DNA of 64,000 bases from PALSA-612 sp963791225 (GTDB lineage Bacteria; Actinomycetota; Thermoleophilia; Gaiellales; Gaiellaceae), in contig CAWBRV010000003.1 of assembly GCA_963791225.1 (NCBI GenBank), forward strand, positions 1,643,308 through 1,707,307. The letters are read 5' to 3'. Positions 58,604 to 64,000 of the stretch are shown here, one piece after another; position 1 is the first letter of the stretch; each line of letters begins with the position of its first letter. The position numbers and the translations under genes are program-made. The notes below the pieces were generated by a model. That model made no database searches, was not told the origin of the DNA, and saw nothing but the letters and a program-made list of their open reading frames with translations.

Positions 58604-59606
58604 ATGAAGTGGTTGGGGGCGCTTGTGTTGCTTCTGGCAACGGCGTTTGTGGTTTCGGGCGCTCAGGCCGCGGTCGCCGCCCGTGAACCGAACCTCGCAC
58701 GGCTCGTCCCAGCGAACTACCGCGTGCTCAAGGTGATGCATGCCAGGCTGACCGGGCAAACCATGCCTGAGGTCGTCGTCACTTCCGTCGGGCCGCTCAA
58801 CCGATACGGATTGCATCCCTCCGACGTACAGGTGATCTCCTGGGATGCGCTCGCCTACCGCTGGAACGTCGTCTTCGACGCGCAGAAGGTCCGGTACCAG
58901 TCCGCTCCCCTGATCGACCCGAAGGCTGAGGTACGGATCAGCCAGCTCGCGTTCCTGCGCTTCTCAGGCGCGGCCGGCCGCGAGCTCGTCTTTGCGGCCA
59001 CGACGTACGGACACTCCGGCGTCGTCGGCGAGATGGTCGTCGTCGGCTTCCGGAACGCGGAAGCGAGGATCGACTATCACTGGTCTGGAGATTGGACCGT
59101 CATGTTCCGGGTGGCCGGCTCCACGCCGAAACAGACCGTCGTTGCGACCGCCAACTACCGTGCGGTCGTCGATCCGCTCTCACAACCCGTGCGCACCCAA
59201 TTCATAGTCGGGCTTCGACACGGCTCCTCCCAGGTACTCCGCGACAACCGTCCCTGGGTCGGTCTCTCAGTCACCGGCGCAGATCGTTCCCCGATCGCGC
59301 CACTCGGCACCCCCCGATCGCACCTGCGCGTACTCGCGGTTGTCCCGCGTTCACGCGCAGCAGCTGTATTCCACGTCGGAGACGTGATCCTCGGTTTGAC
59401 CGCGTCACACACCGCCAGAAGATCCGATCTGCTCGGTCCCCGAACTCATCGACGAGGTCGCAGCCCAGAAGGCAGGAGAACGGGTCGTTTTCACCGTCCG
59501 CCGCGGCGCGGATTACCTCCGAATTCCACTCAGGCTCGGCTCGGTGGTCGACCCCATCCGGCCCGGGCACGGCGCGTCCGCTAACTCGGGCTTCGCCCTG
59601 ATCTGA
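58604..59606 (+). pseudogene. Secreted PDZ-domain protein, frameshifted
   Basis: Signal peptide (GALVLLLATAFVVSGAQA), a beta-rich domain of about 210 residues, then a PDZ-like segment (WVGLSVTGADRSPIAPLG; VAVV-type strand; VFHVGDVILGL). Shortly after, at about 59415, the frame breaks and continues one base later as PEDPICSVPELIDEVAAQKA, ERVVFTVRRGADYLRIPLRL to the stop at 59604-59606. The total length implies one extra base. Intact, it would be a periplasmic or surface protein with a C-terminal PDZ. Confidence 0.75.
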
Positions 59607-59688
59607 TCCGACGCCGCCCTCGTGACTTGAGTGCGCCTTCGAGAAGGTCCCATTCGCACAACGCGGTATCTGCGCGAGAATCTGCTCT

Positions 59689-60537
59689 CTAGACGGCCAG
59701 GTCTAGGGCACCTGGGGTCTCGCGAGAGGCTCTCGCGGGCGCGAGGCGCGAGGGGTACGTGCTCGATGCCTGGGTGTTATGGCAATCGCAAACTAACCCC
59801 CATAGCTTGCTGCTCCGTAATACGATCTGAGATCGTGGGAGGGGCGCGAGGCAGGAACCGCTGTCGTCGCCACTTCGTTCAAGACCATCTTCCGTGAGCC
59901 GTTCGTGAAGAGGCAGATCGCCTTCCGCGATCTCCCGTTCGAGTTTCGCTCCATCGCGTTGGTGCTCTTCGTGGTGTTCGCGGAGCTGCTCAGCTGCCCT
60001 GCTCAGGTAGTTGGTGACGCAGGGGTGGTCTCGTTCGACGCCATCGAGTAGCGCAGCCCGGTGGTGATCGACAGGGAACGCCTGGCGGTCCGCGTCCCAT
60101 ACATCCCCGGCCGGGCTCCGGGCCAGGACACGTTCCAGTGCGAACCGGCCCTTGTCGAGAGCGCGTTGGCGCTCGACCGTGCAGCCCCAGCGGTCGGCCA
60201 TCAGCATCCGGATCGCGGCCCGGATCTGACCCCTGGTGATCCCGTCGGCGTTGTCGGGGTCGTGTCCGCGCCAGAGCAGGTAGTCGCGCTGCCAGAAGAT
60301 CATCTTGGCTAGGGCTTTCGAGTAGTGCTTGATCGGCCTGCCTGGAGAGGGCCGGCGAACCCCGTTTTGCTCCAGCTGGCCCCAGTCGAGCCAGGACGGC
60401 CCGGAGCGCCAGAGCTGCTGGGCGACCCCGCGCATCTGCCAGCGGCGATCCCGCTCACCCTCAAAACGTCGGAATAGCCCGGAATCGCCAGCGGGGGCAT
60501 CGGGACGGGGGGCACCCTCCGGGAATGACACATCCAC
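59689..60537 (-). CDS. Hypothetical element protein
   Basis: 282 aa, no recognised domain. Central region is convincing protein sequence (RRPSPGRPIKHYSKALAKMIFWQRDYLLWRGHD, ITRGQIRAAIRMLMADRWGCTVERQRALDKGRFALE); the C-terminal 70 residues are low-complexity. Divergent from, and overlapping by 13 bp, the HTH gene at 60525. Position next to a xis-like gene suggests a replication or regulatory role in the element, but that is a guess. Confidence 0.5.
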   Translation of the reverse strand: MDVSFPEGAPRPDAPAGDSGLFRRFEGERDRRWQMRGVAQQLWRSGPSWLDWGQLEQNGVRRPSPGRPIKHYSKALAKMIFWQRDYLLWRGHDPDNADGITRGQIRAAIRMLMADRWGCTVERQRALDKGRFALERVLARSPAGDVWDADRQAFPVDHHRAALLDGVERDHPCVTNYLSRAAEQLREHHEEHQRDGAKLEREIAEGDLPLHERLTEDGLERSGDDSGSCLAPLPRSQIVLRSSKLWGLVCDCHNTQASSTYPSRLAPARASRETPGALDLAV

Positions 60538-60740
60538 AAGGATACGGCGGGGGTACGACCTCCTCTGAGCGGCTTCTGACGGTCGACGACCTCCGGTCGA
60601 GGCTGCGAATCTCTCGGACAGGCGTCTACAGGCTGATCCGCTCGAACGCCCTGTCGCCCATCTACCTCGACGACCGGCCTAGGTTCCGCGTCGAGGACAT
60701 CGAGCGGCTGATCGACGAGAGGACGAAGGACGGGCGGTGA
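60525..60740 (+). CDS. Excisionase/MerR-like HTH protein
   Basis: 71 aa with one HTH_17-type winged helix: RLLTVDDLRSRLRISRTGVYRLIRSNALSPIYLDDRPRFRVEDIERL (helix, turn, recognition helix, wing). Such proteins act as excisionases or repressors in integrative elements. The start may be downstream of the ATG. It overlaps the next gene by 4 bp (coupling). Confidence 0.8.
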   Translation: MTHPQGYGGGTTSSERLLTVDDLRSRLRISRTGVYRLIRSNALSPIYLDDRPRFRVEDIERLIDERTKDGR

Positions 60741-61608
60741 CGGAGAACGGCCTCTCGGATCGTGGTCGCGAGTCGGAGCTTTCCGTCGACGAGCTTCAGC
60801 GGTTGCTCGCGGATGTCAGGCCGAGCTGGCGAGCGTCTGGACATGCAGGACCACCAAAGGTGGGAACAAAGGTGGGAGCAGAGGTGGGAACAAAGGTGGA
60901 ATCCCCCACCCAAACCCCACTGCAAGGTCTTACGTCAGATCCCACCTCTGTTCCCACCTATGGATGTCCAACCCCGGGGCGCAACGCCGCCCTGTCAGGT
61001 GACGCGCTCACGAACCTCGACCGCGACGACGGGCTGGCGCGGGGTCTGGCACGGCTGATCGAGATCTCCGAGGACGAGCACACCCGGTCGATCATCACGG
61101 TCGGGAAGGTCAAGCTCGTCGTCACGCTCTGGAAGGACTTCGACGGCATGTGGAAGGTCCGCGTCCTGCAGGGCTGGCCGAGGAAGAAAGGCGAGAAGCC
61201 TCGGACCGTGGTCACGCTCGCCGAGTTCTACGCCGCCTACGTCACCGGCACGCCGAGGACACTTGCCGGCCCAGAGCGCGTCCGCTTCAAGCTGCGGATG
61301 CTGGTCGACCTCGGGCGAATCGACCAGGCACGGTCCAGCTTCGCGGCTCTGCCCTCCGACGCTCCACCTGCGGCGGTCGAGGTCTGGCAGGCAGTCCAGA
61401 GCCTCCTCGCCATCCGCTGGCTAGACGAACCCCCTGGCTCACCGTTCGCGCTCTCGGTGCCCTGGTTCTCGAAGTGGAGCGGGCTTTCGGAGTCGACGGC
61501 CGGCGGGGGAAGCTCTGGCTCGCCCAGAACGGCTACCTGCTTCGTGCGGGCGATGCACCCGGTCAGTACGGGAAGAGGGCATACCTCTGGACGATCGGGA
61601 CGCCGTGA
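60737..61608 (+). pseudogene. Element protein with C-terminal winged-helix-like part, frameshifted
   Basis: The first 258 residues read in one frame: a polar N-terminus with a run of KVGTKVGAEVGTKV repeats, then IITVGKVKLVVTLWKDFDGMWKVRVLQGW and an ordered helical region (FKLRMLVDLGRIDQARSSFAALP). After LSVPWFSKWSGLSEST the sense passes to the next frame (GKLWLAQNGYLLRAGDAPGQYGKRAYLW) through a one-base loss at the G5 run 61512-61516. Likely a replication-initiation or regulatory protein of the element; no specific family recognised. DNA-level repeats (GGTGGGAACAAA) code for the Lys-Val-Gly run. Confidence 0.65.
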
Positions 61609-61836
61609 CGCTGGCCGAGCGCATCATCACCGCCGTCACGGACAACCCCGCCGTCACGACCAACGTGCTGTGCGCCACGGTGAAGGTCAGGAAGTCCGAG
61701 GTCTTGGCCGAGCTGCAGCGCCTTCAAGCGGAACAGCTCCTGCGGTTCGAGAACGGCATGAGGGGATCGAAGTGCTGGTATGTGGTCGCAGGGCCGGGAA
61801 CCAGTTCCGGACATGTTCCCGGGGTACGCCTGACGA
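61605..61836 (+). CDS. Winged-helix element protein (5' part of a longer open frame)
   Basis: The first 75 codons encode a small winged-helix domain: LAERIITAVTDNPAVTTNVLCATVKVRKSEVLAELQRLQAEQLL followed by WYVVAGPG. The frame remains open through the xis gene to 62231, but between about 61800 and 61960 it is Arg-rich and not protein-like, so I treat the two parts as separate genes joined by chance or by a lost stop. It overlaps the previous gene by 4 bp. Confidence 0.55.
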
Positions 61837-61961
61837 GACCGAGCACGTCGAGACGGAGACGACGCCGTGAGGACCGCCGGCGACGGACTTCGGCTCTCTG
61901 GAGACCCGGGTCGGTCGAGCGGCGATCTGCCCTCCTCCCGGGGGCCCTCTCCTGCTCGGTC

Positions 61962-62231
61962 GTGCTGTCCCAGGACGTGGTCGAGGCCATCGCCGAGCGT
62001 GCTGCCCAGATCGTGCTGGAGCGTGAGAGCCGAACGACGGGATGGCCCGAGTGGATGGGCGTCGAGACCGCAGCGAGGTATCTCGACATCAGCCCTGAAC
62101 GGGTCCGGAAACTCCAAGCCCGTCGGCTGATCCCGTACCACCAGGAGGGTCCAGGCTGTCGGGTGTTCTTCCGTCGTGCCGAGCTGGACGCGGCGATGTC
62201 CGAGCAAGTGCAGAGAGCACGGCGATCGTGA
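61962..62231 (+). CDS. Excisionase-like HTH protein
   Basis: 89 aa from GTG(61962). EWMGVETAARYLDISPERVRKLQARRLIPYHQEGPGCRVFFRRAELDAAM is a complete HTH_17/excisionase domain with wing. Its position just upstream of the integrase gene, with inverted arm-type repeats in between (62239-62258), is typical for xis. It would favour excision by bending att DNA. Confidence 0.8.
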   Translation: MLSQDVVEAIAERAAQIVLERESRTTGWPEWMGVETAARYLDISPERVRKLQARRLIPYHQEGPGCRVFFRRAELDAAMSEQVQRARRS

Positions 62232-62238
62232 TTTGACC

Positions 62239-62258
62239 GTTTCCAATCGGTTTCCAGC
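62239..62258 (-). repeat. Inverted arm-type repeats between xis and int
   Basis: GTTTCCAAT and GTTTCCAGC with an 11-bp period, the reverse complement of the TTTGGAAAC units near both element ends. They may bind integrase or Xis and regulate int. Confidence 0.55.
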
Positions 62259-62430
62259 GCAGACCGAAGCCCCTGCTGATGCGGGATTGCGGGCCGACCC
62301 CTTACTCCTACAGCAAGCGGTCAGTTCCCCTGACGGCCGTCTCCAGGATCGGCTACGGTCGGAGGCGACATCGCTAATGCCCCGGCGGCGTTGGAGCGCC
62401 CCGGGGCCCACACTAGGAGGTTGCGTCCTG

Positions 62431-63747
62431 ATGCAAGACAAGCCTAGTTCGGTCCCGCACGGGACCAGCAAGCCAGGCATCTACTTCCGGATCGGTGGCG
62501 ACGGCAAGCGCCGTTACCGAGGTCCCACCTGGCTCGAACCGCAGACAGGAAGCAGGCGCTGGAAGACGGTTGCTGGGAACCTAGACGCCGCTGAGCGTGA
62601 ATTGCACGACACCTGCAGCCGGATAAATCGGGGTGAGCGGATCGGCCCGTCTCGGGTTCGTTTTCGGGAGTACAGCGAGGCGTGGATTGACTCCCAGCGG
62701 GAAAGCCGGCCGAAGACGATCACGACCTACGAGACCCACCTCCGTGTCCACGTCTATCCGCGTCTCGGCAGGATGATGCTGACCGAGATCGGTGAGGACG
62801 AGATCGCCGCCCTGATCTCCGAGATGCTCGAGGGCAGCGTCTGCAGGAGACGCGCGACGGCCGGATCAGGATCGAAAGACGGAAGTGCGGGTACACGCCC
62901 TGGACGATCAGAGGGGTGCTGTCGCCCATGAGCCGCATCCTCGGGCACGCTGCCCGCCGGGGCCTGATCGCGAACAATCCAGTGAGCCGTCTGGAGCACG
63001 GAGAGAGGCCTGCGACCACGGAGAAGGACAAGCGAATCCTGTCTACCGAAGAGATTCCTCGGCTCCTTCGCGCTACCCCATCGAAGTACCGGCCGATCGT
63101 CGCCACCGGCATCTACACCGGCATGAGGCTCGGAGAGCTGCTCGGGCTGACCCTGGGCGATCTCGACTTCGAGACCGGGTTCGTGCATGTCCGCAAGCAG
63201 CTCGGGCCTGACGGCACCCGCGTCAAGCGGAAAACGTCGAACGCGGTACCAGGACATCGTGCTCCTACCTGCATTGGGGAGTCTGCTGAAGGCGGAGAGG
63301 GAGCGAGCGTTCGCAGCTGGGCGAGCGAAGCCGACAGACTTCGTGTTCTCCTCCGACGCCGGAACACCGCACCAGCCGAGGAACGTTTCCCGCCGCGGGC
63401 TAGACCAGGGAGTCAACAAGGCTGGTCTCAGCGACCCCGGGCTCCCGAGACTGACCATGCACTCCCTCAGGGACACGTTCGCCTCGCACCTGATCCTCGA
63501 TCTGAAGCTCGACGTCGTCCAGGTCTCAAGGCTGCTCGGTCATGCGAGACCGTCGATTACGGCGAACACCTACGCGAGGCTGTTCGACAAGGCCAGACAC
63601 GCCGAAGCCGTCCGGGAGGCGATGATCGCCAGCCCCTTTGGAAACGCTCTGAAAACGGCAGGTGGCGACGGGTGGCGAGAGCCAGTCGAGGTAGACCTCC
63701 CCGAAGCGGCATCAGTCCTCATGCTGGCGAGAGGCGACGGCATGTAG
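62431..63747 (+). pseudogene. Tyrosine recombinase/integrase with two compensating frameshifts
   Basis: ATG(62431) follows AGGAGG by 10 nt. The N-terminal part (RFREYSEAWIDSQRESRPKTITTYETHLR, SAM-like core-binding domain) reads in frame 1 to about 62838; the next 400 bp read in the preceding frame (RGLIANNPVSRL, GIYTGMRLGELLGL with the first catalytic Arg); from about 63241 the first frame returns (MHSLRDTFASHL with the HxxR, LLGHARPSITANTYARL with the Tyr). One lost base and one gained base; the full length (438 codons) is normal. As sequenced the enzyme is not produced, unless these are assembly errors. Confidence 0.88.
63637..63656 (+). repeat. Integrase arm-type repeats, right
   Basis: TTTGGAAAC at 63637-63645 and a degenerate TCTGAAAAC at 63648-63656, inside the 3' end of the integrase gene and about 100 bp from attR. 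Confidence 0.5.
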
Positions 63748-63759
63748 CCGGACACACTC

Positions 63760-63805
63760 GCTTGCCATGCAGAAGGTCGTGGGTTCGAATCCCATCATCC
63801 GCTCC
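63760..63805 (+). repeat. attR, 46-bp direct repeat (displaced tRNA-Gly 3' end)
   Basis: Exact copy of 52045-52090. It is followed by its own GC-rich hairpin and T run (63812-63835), which is probably the original chromosomal tRNA-Gly terminator. Confidence 0.95.
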
Positions 63806-64000
63806 TCGGAAGCCCCGCTCAAGCGGGGTTTTCTGTTGCCTCGGGGGGCGAGAGCATCGTCAGCTGACAGCGAAAATGGCAGCGTCCCTGCTTTCCGGCG
63901 ATAGCGCCTCACTCTGGGTCCGGCTTGCTGCGGGCAGGGCGTTGGCGGTCGGTGGCTGCGATACTCACGGCCGGTGGGCACGCGCGTCGTTCGTGGCCTT

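Noticed and set aside
61867..62130. 87-aa open frame overlapping the xis-like gene
   Set aside because: Out-of-frame with the well-conserved excisionase domain; Ser/Pro/Arg-rich.
62885..63211. 108-aa open frame inside the integrase gene
   Set aside because: Shadow frame; the integrase motifs here are in another frame.
63712..63981. Minus-strand frame containing MMGFEPTTFCMAS, also seen opposite tRNA-Gly at 52034-52092
   Set aside because: It is the antisense translation of the tRNA-Gly 3' sequence, a well-known source of spurious proteins, not a gene.
63974..64000. GTG start (GTRVVRGL) at the right edge of the window
   Set aside because: May be the beginning of a gene after a GATACT box, but only nine codons are visible and the box does not fit TANNNT, so it cannot be supported.

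Overview
The window is high-GC chromosomal DNA from an actinobacterium. Gene content (FliA/WhiG-type sigma factor next to an EF-G2, many secreted collagen-like proteins, GTG starts, leaderless promoters) resembles deep-branching Thermoleophilia-type soil actinobacteria; this placement is an inference from style and content, with no database search behind it.

Layout. 1-8.7 kb: the 3' part of ftsZ, a gamma-glutamyltransferase-GNAT pair, a Lon-N-type protein divergent from hisC, an MFS exporter, meaB and a threonine dehydratase. 8.7-16.5 kb: an MBL-rhodanese sulfur protein, a frameshifted serine hydrolase, acyl-CoA dehydrogenase coupled to leucyl aminopeptidase, a fosmidomycin-resistance-type MFS protein, an SCP2 protein and an HSL-type esterase. 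16.5-21.4 kb: a leucine-catabolism-like set (biotin carboxylase/BCCP, enoyl-CoA hydratase, 47-aa protein, carboxyltransferase) around a collagen-like gene. 21.8-30 kb: surface polysaccharide genes (O-antigen ligase-like, LPFTG-anchored peptide, polyprenyl sugar phosphotransferase, methyltransferase, GT39-like enzyme, large secreted protein). 30-37.8 kb: a pyrophosphate-type phosphofructokinase, small regulators, and a PqqD-like/PRMT-like fusion preceded by a 66-aa peptide gene, a candidate peptide-modification locus. 37.8-45.9 kb: accessory DNA with frameshifted small genes, a secreted protein with five nearly identical repeats, a cyclase-ATPase regulator, and a 1.1-kb integrase-less insertion in tRNA-Trp. 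46-52 kb: sigma factor, EF-G2, Zn-ribbon protein, aldehyde dehydrogenase, RNase HI.

52.0-63.8 kb is an 11.7-kb integrative element in tRNA-Gly(GCC), bounded by 46-bp direct repeats. It carries xis-like and tyrosine-integrase genes at its right end, secreted-protein cargo, and much decay. Inside it is a 3' piece of a selenocysteine tRNA flanked by the same 11-bp arm repeats (TGTGCGCCAGT) and with the same spacings as the mini-element in tRNA-Trp. The two loci together suggest a family of small integrative elements with a common end architecture and interchangeable tRNA cores. This is the most unusual structure I found.

Two window-wide patterns stand out. Many housekeeping genes have a TANNNT box 6-8 nt before the start codon, which predicts leaderless mRNAs, whereas several secreted-protein genes have Shine-Dalgarno sites. 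A hairpin-bearing repeat of about 80 bp lies downstream of both ftsZ and the phosphofructokinase gene. Several genes are broken by single-base frameshifts, often at G/C runs, so some may be assembly errors.
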